Below the pieces are notes generated by a model that searched no databases, was not told the origin of the DNA, and saw only the letters and a program-made list of their open reading frames with translations. The translations under genes and the position numbers were made by a program. This document shows positions 21,563 to 32,159 of a DNA stretch of 64,000 bases, one piece after another. Each line of letters starts with the position of its first letter. Within the stretch, counting starts at the first letter, position 1. The DNA is from Pogostemon cablin (Eukaryota > Streptophyta > Magnoliopsida > Lamiales > Lamiaceae), in contig CM043001.1 of assembly GCA_023678885.1 (NCBI GenBank), forward strand, positions 5,714,001-5,778,000. Reading direction: 5' to 3'.

Positions 21563-22938
21563 TTGAGTATATTGAAGAGATGTTCCCTGATGAGAAGATC
21601 ATGGCTGTGGCTGTTGAAGGGACTGAGCGAGCGTGTGCGGACGCAGCGCAAGGTATGGATCCATGGTACGCGGATTATGTTAATTACATTGTCATTGGAG
21701 AAATTCCAAGGGATCTCAACCGATATCAACTTGCGAAATTTAGGAGGGAAGTTGAGACATTTATATGGTATGATCCGTTTGTTTACAAGATATGTACAGA
21801 TTCTATTGTCCGAAGATGTGTACCCGAGATGGAAATGGAGAGTGTGCTAGAGTTTTGCCATGCACAACCAAATGGGGGGCATTTCGGAGCGCAAAAGACT
21901 GCAGCTAAGGTACTTCAATCCACTCTCTATTGGCCTACATTGTTTAGAGATTGTGAGAGCTATGTGGCGTCTTGCGATAGATGTCAGCGCATGGGAAATA
22001 TAGGAAGGAGAGATGAGATGCCACTGCAGCCTAGCATAGTTGTGGAGATATTTGATGTATGGGGGATCAATTTTATGGGGCCTTTTCCCCCGTCGAATGG
22101 GTTTTTCTACATTCTTCTTGCTGTGGATTATGTTTCAAAGTGGGTGGAAGCGATTCCTACTCGTGTAAATAACTCGAATATTGTTTTATCTTTCTTGAAG
22201 AAGCATATTTTTGCCCGTTATGGAGTTCCTAGAGCACTAGTTAGTGATAGAGGTTCCCACTTCGTCAATAAATTTCTTGAGAAGGTGCTTAAGGATTATG
22301 GTGTTAAGCATAGGGTTACTACACCCTATCATCCGCAAGCGAATGGGCAAGCAGAGGTCTCCAACCGTCAAGTCAAACAGGTTCTGGAGAAAGTGGTAGG
22401 AACTAATAGAAAGAATTGGGCTATGAAGCACGATGATGTGTTATGGGGGTTCCGAACTGCTTACAAGACGGTGTTAGATATGTCACCGTATCAAATTGTC
22501 TATGGAAAGCCGTGCCACTTACCTGTAGAGATTCAACACAAAGCATTTTGGGCTTTGCGACGCTTGAACTTGACCCTCAAGGATGTGAAGGAGTTGAGGA
22601 TAACTCACATGAATCAATTGGATGAGTTTAGGAGTCGTGCTTACAAGAATTCAGATATTTATAAGGAAAGAATGAAGAGGTGGCATGATTCTAAGATCTC
22701 ATACAAGGAGTTCAAGCAAGGAGATGAGGTACTACTTTTTAACTCTCGATTGAAGCTTTTTGCAGGCAAGTTGAAGTTTAAGTGGACGGGACCGTTCATG
22801 ATTCATCGAGCCTTAGGAGGGGGGAGTTTTGAGCTTATTGACAAAGATGGAGACGTTATCGCGGCGAATGGGCATCGGTTGAAGCATTATAAGTCGCCGG
22901 ATGATGCGTGTGTCATTTTTGATGATACCTTGATCTGA
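21562..22938 (+). pseudogene. Athila integrase (first catalytic Asp replaced by Asn)
   Basis: Reading frame opened by the shift near 21560, ending at 22936-22938. The HHCC zinc finger is visible: CHAQPNGGH near 21853-21880 and SCDRCQRMG near 21970-21996. The core follows. WGINFMGPF has Asn (AAT, 22069-22071) where the family has the first catalytic Asp of the DDE triad, a single G to A change. VSDRGSHF near 22240-22263 has the second Asp, and HPQANGQAEVSNRQ near 22329-22370 has the Glu. The GPFMIHRALGGGSFEL C-terminal domain is near 22789-22836. The enzyme would be inactive even if the frames were restored. No chromodomain. Confidence 0.93.
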
Positions 22939-23360
22939 TTTGGTACCGTCGTGACTCTCCGACGTTAAATATGAGCGCTTGTTGAGAGCTTACTCTTCCG
23001 TTTTATTGCTTTATTTCTTTTGTGTGAGTAAGAAATTTTTATATTTGACGTGCTTACTTTTTGGCAATTATATCTCTTTGCTCGATAAGCACCGACAGTA
23101 TAATCTTTTCTTTGTATTGTTTGTTAGGGGAGTTGGTTTTTGCGGCCATATTGAAATTTTAATCGATTTTGATGTGACGATTTTTTACAACTTGCCTAAT
23201 GTTCAGTGGTTTTTAGTTGTATTTTTTTTTACGGAGTTACTCATGAATGATGTCTTGTGGAACAATTTTTGAAGTTGTGCTCTAGATTGTACCTAATGAG
23301 TTGTGTTGAAGCTTGAAGTGTTTAGTGAATGAAGAACACTCAGTTTTGAAAGTCAGAAGG
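22939..23360 (+). other. Athila post-integrase non-coding region
   Basis: It opens with the CGTCGTGACTCTCCGACG hairpin and GAGCGCTTGTTG block (22946-22990) shared with the non-autonomous element at 9955-10005. The rest is T-rich with no credible gene; ORFs here lack family motifs. Confidence 0.7.
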
Positions 23361-23690
23361 ATGGTTCGACCAACACTAGGAGTAGTTCGACCAGTGCTGG
23401 AGGTCGAACGAAAGCAGAGGAAGTCGAATCAGAGTCGAAAGTTGTCCAGTGAGGTGGTTCGACCTAAGCCATATTTGTTCGACTTGTTCAGAAGGTCGAA
23501 CCTGAGGTCGAACCAGTCAGTTCAAGGCACTCTGTTTTCCAGAAAATGGGTTCGACCAATTCAAAGATTGTTCGACCTGATCAGCAAGTCGAACCCAGGT
23601 CGAATTGAGAAGAGCATTTGTCCAGAAGGTAGGTTCGACCTCGTCATCCATTGTTCGACCTGTTCAGCAGGTCGAACCTGAGGTCGAACC
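23361..23690. repeat. GGTTCGACC minisatellite before the env-position gene
   Basis: Four modules of about 80-95 bp with the order forward, forward, reversed, reversed, plus scattered remnants to 23778. The linker ttgtccagtgagg is also found in the LTR cluster, so linkers as well as words are shared. It lies about 250 bp upstream of the putative start codon at 23941. Confidence 0.9.
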
Positions 23691-23940
23691 AAGCCAGGTA
23701 CGCAACTTAAGTTCGATTTTTCGAAGGGTTCGATCACTTTTTTGAAACACCAAACCTCGAACCCTCTTCGAACCTCTACACCATTACACAAATTCTTCGA
23801 TTACACTTGATTGCACACCGATTACACAACATTACACTTAGAATTTACGAATTGGGTGCGAATTTGGGCAATTTTCATCGCAAATTAGGGCTTCAGTCGC
23901 GACATTCTTGTGTGTGTGTGATTTTGATCGGTTGTTCACC

Positions 23941-25975
23941 ATGGGCAAGTCAAAAGGTATGTTTTTCCAACTCAATTACTCTAGGATTGAAGGTTTAGGT
24001 ATGAAATTCGATGTGAATAAGAGGATTGATGTTGAGTATGGTTGAATTTCATGGTGAATGTTGATATTGTGACTTGTTTCATATGAATTCTTGTTTGTTG
24101 GTTGAGAATGTTTGATTATAGATTGAACTTGATGGTTTATGTGAATTGATCAACAATATTGTGCAACTATTAGGACAAGCATGTTAGTTTGGTTGAATTG
24201 GTACTCGGATTGGAGTAGTTCATGTTCTGAATTGTTGAAACTGTTATGAATTGCTTGAATTGTTGATGCATGCTTGTTGGTTATTTAAAGAAGGTTGATT
24301 GAAGATGTTTTGACCATGTTGAATAAGCAATTGGTGTTGAGACGATAGTTAGAGTGATTATGCATTGATGCTTGAAGTCTTGAGTAGAGTATGTGATGTG
24401 CTAGTAAAATACTTGCTTTCTTGTCTTGTTGGTTGGATTGAAGTATTTGTTTTCAGGAAAGGGACAAGGATCAAGTAAAGGTAAAGGAAAGGCAGAGGAG
24501 GAAAGATCGAAGAAGAGGCATGACAGGCCTTCGAATTTGGACAAAGTGACAAGGAAACTGAGGCTACAAGATCGTTTACCCAAAAATTTTAAGATCCAGA
24601 TGTAAGATTGGGATGAGATCAAAGAGAAGTGGGAAGAAGTTTCAGACAAGATAGCTCCCACTCGATACCAAGATGATGAAGCGATGAGGATAATGAGAGT
24701 AGGGGATGACATATTTTGGATGTTCGATCAAGTAGGGATCCAAAGATTCATGGAGTTGAAGAGGCCGACGTACTTCCATGTTACAGCGGATGTAGTTTGC
24801 TCATTTGAGATGGAGAAGGACCCGCTTGGGTACCTATATCAGTGTACGTTTCAGCTTGGCGGAGTGAGTAGGAGATGGACGTCTGAGGATTTCAATGAGT
24901 TGTTTGAGACGCCTTTAGAGATCCCTCGATTGGAAAATGCTGCATTCAGTACAAATTGGTTTTGGAAGGAGATCACCGGGGAGATTCGAGATTATAAGAT
25001 CAGACAGGCTCGTGCTTCCGCAATAAAGAACCCAGTCTTGAGGTACATGGACCGCGTCTTGAGCAACACGTTATTTGCCCGCTCGGAGGGGAGTGTTGTG
25101 TCTAGAGGAGAGCTTTACGCCCTGTGGTGTATGCTAAACGGGGTGCAGTTCAATATTGGAGCTTATTTCATTGCGTAGCTGCATCGATTCAAGACCATTG
25201 GATTTCAAAAGGTGAATATTGGAGGGTTACTAACGATCGTGGCTGAGCATTACAATTGGATCTCACTGGCATTACACCAGTAGAAGGAGAACCCGATTTG
25301 ATGATGATCACGTGCGTGAAGGAAGGATTTGCCCATTTTAGAGATGGAGATTGGTTCTTCACGAGGGGTCTCAAGCCTTTCGAATTTATGTTCCCCTTCA
25401 ACGTGAGCAACTTGACAACTATTCGAGTAGCAAGGAATAAGTTGATGAATTCTCTCGGACATATCGCCTTATCCGTGGCAGTGAAGTCAGGTGGTGATTG
25501 GAGAGCGGTAGCGCAGATGTGTGCTGAGGGGAGGATGGCTGAGTTACAGCAGATCATTGATCAAGGAGAGTTCCGTCCACCTCAGCCACAGCAGCCTGAA
25601 GAGGAGGATCAGGTAGATGAGCAGCCGGAGATGGAGATTCCGGAAGAAGAGCAGCATGACGCGCCTCAGTATGCTCCGGTACCGCAGCAGCAGCGAGCAG
25701 TCCCAGATACACGGGAGCAGCTTTGCTTGATTCATGAGCAGCTGGTCGCAGTAGTAGCTGCACAGCAGGAGACGAACAAGCAGCTCGTGCTTGCTAACGC
25801 CAACTACGCCACACTGAACGAGAGGTACTCTGCCTTGGATGAGCGTGTTGGTAGAGTGAGTAGTCGAATGGATATGATGGATAGGCACATTACCAGTCTG
25901 TGCCGAGCTGTGGAGAATAGGATGGATGAGGATGACAAAAATGATGATGAGGATGATGATGCTCCTAGGGAGTAG
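23941..25975 (+). pseudogene. ATHILA ORF-1-type gene in env position, with a likely 500 bp intron
   Basis: Gene downstream of integrase, similar to the ATHILA ORF-1 family. A short first exon starts at ATG 23941 and ends at 23956, followed by a GTATGT donor; a tttgttttcag acceptor ends at 24456. Removing 23957-24456 joins the frames exactly and gives a Lys/Gly-rich N-terminus. The family core is WKEITGEIRDYKIRQARASAIKNPVLRYMDR...SNTLFAR near 24965-25082 and the GELYALWCMLNGVQFNIGAYF block to 25175. The C-terminal part (25256-25975) is Pro/Gln/Glu-rich, then coiled-coil-like, then a Glu/Asp tail. Damage: TAA at 24603, TAG at 25176, a frameshift near 25250. No signal peptide or membrane segment is seen, so envelope function is not supported by this sequence. 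Confidence 0.75.
23957..24456 (+). other. Putative intron of the ATHILA ORF-1-type gene
   Basis: Donor AAAAG/GTATGT and acceptor TTTGTTTTCAG/G. The 500 bp between is T-rich with no ORF. Splicing keeps the frame of the downstream gene and supplies the only nearby start codon. Inferred from splice signals and frame. Confidence 0.6.
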
Positions 25976-27303
25976 TTTCAGGTTTTCTTTTGGCTTCTCC
26001 GATTCATCTTATCTCCCATTCTTCTTTTTATTCTTACAGATTGGGGTGTGATTCATGTGTGAGTGGCATGTACTTGATATAGTTGATCTTGTATGATTGA
26101 TTTGTATATGGGTTGTTGATTCTGTGCATTCATGTGTTTACGTGTTTATTTTCATTGAAAGAGCATGTATAACTTGTTAAGTATATGGAATTCATGAGGA
26201 ATTGATCTTGATTATGTGCTATGAGGAGTATTAGGAATTGATTACCTATGTGAGGATTTGAGCCTTTATCATGATTGATCATGATAGTTTATTTTTGAGA
26301 GAATCATTCGTATGAACGTATTCTAGAACTTGGCTTGGAGTCTTGTGTGAAACTTACAATTGATGAAATATTAGGACATGATCTTAGGCCATTTTTGATT
26401 AATTGAGTCACTTAGCCAAATTTTACCTTTCCTAATGATTTTATAAACCTTTGGTAGCGCTGTTTGAGCCTTTTAAAAGCTTTTTCTTTGGCAAGCCAAA
26501 TAAAAGAGCCTTAATTACCTTATTTGAGCTTTGAAAATACCCTATTCATTGGTAGAGAGAGTAAGATGAATAAGTGTGCAAGAAGAAAATGAAGATGGAA
26601 TGAGGTTTAGTAAGAAAAGTACATGGTTAAATCTTGTTAGGGGTAGTGCCTGAAACTGGTACCCTGAATTGCTTATACATGGGGCTTGAAGTTTTAAAAA
26701 GCAGCCGAATGATGTTCGAGAAGGGTAGTGCCTACAACTGGTACCCGAGCGATCAAAAGAGGAATGATGTTGATGCAAGGAAGAGAAGGAAAATTGAAAA
26801 TTGCAAGTGCAAGAGAAGAATTGGAGGAGAATATGAAGCCGAATGAGAAATCAAGAACCTCCAAGGTAACTCTCTACTAGTGTCTTAAGTCACTATGTCC
26901 AAATTTTCCTACCCTTTCCAAAGAGCCAACATTACAACCTAGAACAAGTCCTTTATGATCCTAGTATTAATTTGATGTGAGTTGTTTTTTTTTAGACCTT
27001 TGCCAAGCTTATGGTTACGCGTGAATATGAATTGATATGAGTGTTTATACTAGCCTATAGTGCCTCACACACGTGAGCGAAAGAGAGTAAAGACTTATCT
27101 TGTCAGCTAGATTACTTAGTACTCCGAATGGTGTGTGATTGGATTGATTTTACATGAGTGAAATATATGATGCAAGTAATTCTTGTTTGATTCAATGAAG
27201 TGGCATGTGTAATATGTGTTGTACTTGATCTTGTTGAATTATACACGACTCCTGTGGTTTAAATTGGTTGCCTCGGGACGAGCAACATGCAAGTTTGGGG
27301 GTT
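25976..27303 (+). other. Athila 3' non-coding region and polypurine tract
   Basis: Colinear with 10440-11588 of the non-autonomous element. It contains two copies of a gtagtgcctNNaactggtaccc word at about 26638-26665 and 26724-26747, whose ends GGGTA/TACCC can pair. The gttgcctcgggacgagcaac hairpin (27267-27286) and PPT aagtttgggggttt (27291-27303) lie just before the 3' LTR. Confidence 0.8.
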
Positions 27304-28967
27304 TGATGAGTGTGTAAATTCACAAGTTTGTCACTATGTTTTGTGCTAGTTTTGGAGAGTTTTGATGTGGAAATAGGTGGAAAACCTATATATATTGTGA
27401 ATTAGCATGAATCAGGTGTTAGTGGAGTTATTTGAGTGGTTTTCTTAGCAAAAACGGAGTGAAAGTGCCAAGAATCGAAGAGACGGAGTCGAAGCCATGC
27501 GAACCGCCCAAGAAATAGGAGGGTTCGACCTGGTTGGAGGAGGGTTCGACCTCTCCAGCAGGTCGAACCAGTATTGCTGAGCTTACAGAAGAAGGTTCGA
27601 CCACGACTCAAGTGGTTCGACCTGTCCATCAGGTCGAACCATGGTCCAACCAGTTCACAGAAAAGAGGATTCGACCACGACGTTTGAGTTCGACTTGCCA
27701 GTTAGTCGAATCGGGAGTGGAAATTGTCCAGTGATGAGGTTCGACCTGGGGTTCGACCAAGCCCTGAGAGGTTCGACCTGTTCAAGAGGTCGAACCAGTG
27801 CAGAATTCTTCCAGTAGCGGGGTTCGACTTAGGGGTTCAACCTGTGGCCAGTTGTTCGACCTGTGAGGTCGAACCTACGTGCGAGAACTTACCTTATCCG
27901 GATTTTCGAGGCCGAACGCGTGAAATCACTTAGAAAGCCCATTCCAAGCCCTAGAGACGTGATTACAAGTATGAAAGGAGGCTCATGCAGAGAATAAAGG
28001 GAGCTTTTGATCATCAATCATAAGAGAGACAAGAGTAGATGTGGTGATCCATCCGGAGGGCTATGACAGAGGTTCGCTGAAGGTTCAAGTAAGAATGATC
28101 AATCTAACCATGATTGTTCCTAGATCAATCATGGGCTAGAACCGCCTTGGTAGTTCTAGGGTTATGAAAGTTTCATGATGTTATTCATATTTCGTGTGTA
28201 AAACTCCGTACAACACTACATGTGGTTTGTTTTATATAAGATTACATATTTAATCCATACTCATAGTCGTTTTGTGCATCAATGATCGTTGTGTAGAGTC
28301 TGAATACATAACATGGTTATTGGTTGAGTGCGTTCACTACTGAGCAGGGTTTATTGTTATAATTCTAAGTGAAGGGATTCCGAAGTCTTATTAGAACCGT
28401 CTTATATGAATATTCATTGATTGAATTAAATTCGGGTTGATGAATAGGATGAAGAGTATAACTTTATAGTACCTAAAAAGGGAGATCAAATCGGGTTAGA
28501 TTCTAGACGTAAAAGATGATTGATTATGATAGTACCTAGAAAGGGGGGTGAAGTATATCTCTTGCTCCGAGATTATTCACACGTGTCAAGCGCATATTTA
28601 CTTGTGTCTACAGAGTAAACTTGCATGGTCTAGTGATGCGTCCACAAACCACAGGGCAGAGTCGGACACCATCACATGAAAATACGAATTGCTAGTGAAA
28701 CTGGATGACCCGACGAACTACCTACTATTCTTCTTGATCACAACTCACTTCTCTCTACTCTTACTATTTCTTTTTGCTATTTCGATTAGAAGTCATTATT
28801 CCTTAAACCTTTACGATTATCAAACATAGTCTAAAGTATACTAGAATATAACGAAATTGATATTTAACCGTCCCGTGGGTTCGATATTGTAACTTGGTCA
28901 TCTTCGCGACTACAATTGATATCCTTATACTTGAGGATTAATTTGTGTGTTGAGAAAATCCCTATCA
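27304..28967 (+). repeat. 3' LTR of the Athila element (1664 bp)
   Basis: About 40 substitutions and a few short indels against the 5' LTR. It ends CCTATCA, followed by gaagc (28968-28972). The minisatellite is at 27531-27875. Confidence 0.95.
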
Positions 28968-29089
28968 GAAGCAGTCAGTATTCAAAATCTACAAAGCCAT
29001 CACAAGAAAAAGTCTTAAACAGCATCAGGACAGGGGCAAAGCAGAAATCAATCAATAAACAGAAAATGTGGAGAACATCAATCTTTCTT

Positions 29090-31590
29090 TCAGCTGCTGA
29101 AAGAATGGAAAATGCTCGCCATCTTATCCTCCATTTCTTTCAACTGAGCTTCTGCGCGAACGACCCTCTCTTCTACTGAGATGGGATGAGGAATACGCTG
29201 CTCCAAGGCTCGAATCCGAGCCTCGGCTTCAACCAATCTAGCACGCGCCTCAGCAGCCTCGACCCATGCAGCATCCTTGGCAACTTCGGCCTTAGTTAAA
29301 TTTGCCTCCAGGGACTCTACAGTGGCCTGCCCCATATCGACCTCAAACTCTGAAACAGCCAATCGTTCCCTTTGGTGCGCCACAAGAGAGTTCAGTTCGA
29401 TATTCTCAACCTCCAGAGCATGTATTCTTTCCTCAAAACTAGCAGAAGATCCCTCGAAACGATCGATAAGCCGACTGGCAAGCAAATGATATCGGTCCAT
29501 AAAATGAAGAGAAGAGGCGAGAGAATCGATGGTAACTCCAGCCATCACGGCTAAACCAGAGGAGTCTCAGAAAAGAGAGCTGGGGACGACGGTTGGAAAA
29601 GCTTGATGTGGGACCCGAGAACTGACACTCACAACAAAACCCTGGAGCCCTAGCTCTCACAGCTCGGCCAGATCAGACTCATCACCTTCCTCAGCCCTAT
29701 CTTTCCCTCGTTCATGAGCTCTTTCGGTGGCCAACCTGGCGGCTTCAACATCAATATCGGTGGGATCGGTCGCTGCAACTGCTCCATCTAGATTTGGACT
29801 GGAAAAAGGAACTGTCGGAATGGCTCGAGAGGTTGAGGGAATAGAACTGACATCGGCCCCGGGGATAGACTTCTTTCTCGGACCAACCATCATGTCATAA
29901 TCCTCGGTCTCAGAGCCACTGCCAATCCCCCACCTCGGGAACCTCCACTAATTCAGGATCCTCCTCTGGGTCCTCTTCCAGATCTTCCACTGGATCCTCT
30001 TCAGGCTGCACTTCAACCTCAGACGGGATGGGAGGAGGATCTGCAAAAGAGTAGCATGAGTGAGAATGCAATAAACACGAAAAGGATGAGGAAGCTCCAA
30101 TGGAGGTGATTATTTCCCTTAATCTTTTAGCGATGAGATCGAACTCACCAATGAAGGGGAATGAACGAGGCACGAAGCGGATTTCGGTCGAATGAGAAGG
30201 CCCGCCATGCTCGTAAACACTTCTTTCTCTCTTTCCGAGCAGGGAGGAAGAAACAGACCCAGAACCGGGGACAGTAGAAACACCAGAAGGAACAACGAGA
30301 GAATGATGCAAATGCTGATGGGGAGGCGACAAAGGGGGCAAAACCCTATGCTCGGTAAACTGTGTAACCAATAAATCTTCACCAAGCTTCATGTCCTCGA
30401 ACCCAACAGACAGGTCATCTCTTTCCTTATCTTCGTCGGCAGATGGAGAACGTGCAGGATAATCGAGATCGGCTTCATAATCTAAAAACTAATAAACATA
30501 TTTGTACGGGGTTAATGACATACCAGCCAAAGAACCAGTCGATCCTATGGGAGAGACCCGATAGGTATTCCCCCCATGAGATAAGATCTCATAGACACGG
30601 CGAAAGCCATCGCTCAACCATCCGAGGGGATGAGGGGGAGGACATATGCAAAAGTGACATCAGAGACTGCGAAAGACATATAAGCTAGAGCTCAGGAGAT
30701 AAGAAAGGATCATACGCTTATCCAACGGTAGAAAACGAACAGAAAAAGTCACAGAGGCACCATTGACGCGAGTGCGGTAGTCATCGCCTAACCAAGATCA
30801 GGCTCGCTCCCAGCTCCGACCAATGACGTCAAAAGCCCCCACAAAATGATGGTTATTGCGGGGCAACAAGTGGTAGAAACCACCAGAACGGCCGGACGCA
30901 ACGTAAAAAAGAGAAACTCTAACTCAAATGGATCTCGAATAGTGTGACCCAGCACATGGAACAGCGACATGGTGGAGATTAGGGGCAACCAAGAAGAGGG
31001 CAACAGCTGGCCTATAGTCATATCCCACATTTGCAATAATAGGCCAACAACAGGAGGAAGGGGAAGACGCAAACTGGCTAGAAAGAGAGAGTAATAGAAC
31101 ACTGTATGACGGGAGGAGGCTCGGAAATGGGAACTCCACCCAAGGGGAGCTCAAAGATGATATTAGTGTTACCGTATTGCCGGTGAAGCTCCTCCAATCG
31201 TTCCAAAGATAACCTGGATGCAGGCACCCAACTAAGATGCTGGGCCATTCCTCGGAAAGCAACCCCCAAGTCACCAATATCTCAGCGGCCAGGAAGATTA
31301 TCCCCCACGTTAAGAGAAAGTATATCGCCTAAATCAGCTTCGAAGAATATCACGGCACTGCCAACACTTGCGGCCAGCACATTAGGGATCGGTTGCTGAT
31401 CAGGAGAAGGGACAGAAGCCTGGTTCCCGCCCGAGGAGGAGGACGAAGACAAATCCCTCAAATTAGGACGAGGCATCCTACGGAGATGATTAGAACTGCG
31501 GATACCAGGCCACGTGCGCCGCGTCGGCGAATCATCGAAAGTATTCACTTCTTGAATAGCATGCGGAGGTGGAGTACCTTGACCAGACAT
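29090..31590 (-). pseudogene. Tat antisense gene B: Ser-rich N-terminus, gypsy-type transposon domain relic, coiled-coil C-terminus
   Basis: Gene on the strand opposite to gag-pol, between pol and the 3' LTR. It starts at ATG 31590-31588 (MSGQG) and has a Ser/Pro-rich N-terminus, a stop at about 31282, then a conserved-looking middle in changing frames. That middle contains LRLPLPPVVGLLLQ, TIGQLLPSSWLPLISTMSLFHVLG (about 31060-30950). It resembles the hydrophobic L-P-L-H-P-F...Q-L-x-P-N-x-W pattern of the putative gypsy-type transposon (Transposase_28-like) proteins and of gene A next to it. A T-rich AG acceptor is visible near 30042. An acidic EDPEEDPEL segment lies at about 29940-29990, and a 152-residue coiled coil (29548-29090) ends the gene. 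Several stops and shifts; dead. Function of such antisense proteins is unknown. Confidence 0.55.
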
Positions 31591-32159
31591 TGTTCACTCG
31601 AACTGAGGATTTGAAAATTAGGGTTTGGCGAAAAGATAGAGGAAGAAAGTGGGATTCTCATAATGCACAAAGATAGTGAAATATTGAGAAGTCGCGAAGA
31701 TATTAGGGGAATTAGGTTAAAGAAAAAACAAAAATATAGGGGAGAGGATACGGAATTGAATTTTGAAAAATTAAAAGGAAACTGTCTGACAAGGAGAGGC
31801 GTGGCAGGTATCATCATTAGAAGTTATGGAACAAAAACGGCTAAGATCCAATGGCTGGGACGAAGAGACCTTACAACTCCCAAGAAAAAGGGAGGGCCCA
31901 GATTAATCCACGTGACACCTGACCAAAGACGTGACAACCCACGACAGAAAAATGGCGGTTGTGTTTGAAATTAGAGGCAAGTTACTAAAACACCCTTGCA
32001 AGATCAACGGACATGAAAGAGAAGGCACTTTATTCACGAATAAATGAGTTACAACGAAAGCGAAAGTAATTCAAGGTCCTATCAAACAATGAATAAAGGG
32101 AAGACAAGAAAGATACAAAATATCTGAACAAGGAAAAAACACCCTATTCGACACTAGAG

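Larger units (their letters stand above)
15195..28967 (+). mobile_element. Complete Athila-type Ty3/gypsy retrotransposon (13773 bp)
   Basis: LTRs at 15195-16863 and 27304-28967, TSD gaagc at 15190-15194 and 28968-28972, a tRNA-Asp primer site, gag-pol, an ATHILA ORF-1-type gene downstream of integrase and a polypurine tract. The LTRs differ at about 40 positions by eye (about 2.3%). Coding capacity is lost: a frameshift in gag, in-frame stops at 18191 and 19940, a frameshift after RNase H, and an Asp to Asn change in the integrase active site. It is inserted in the Tat spacer after the integrase gene. Confidence 0.95.
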
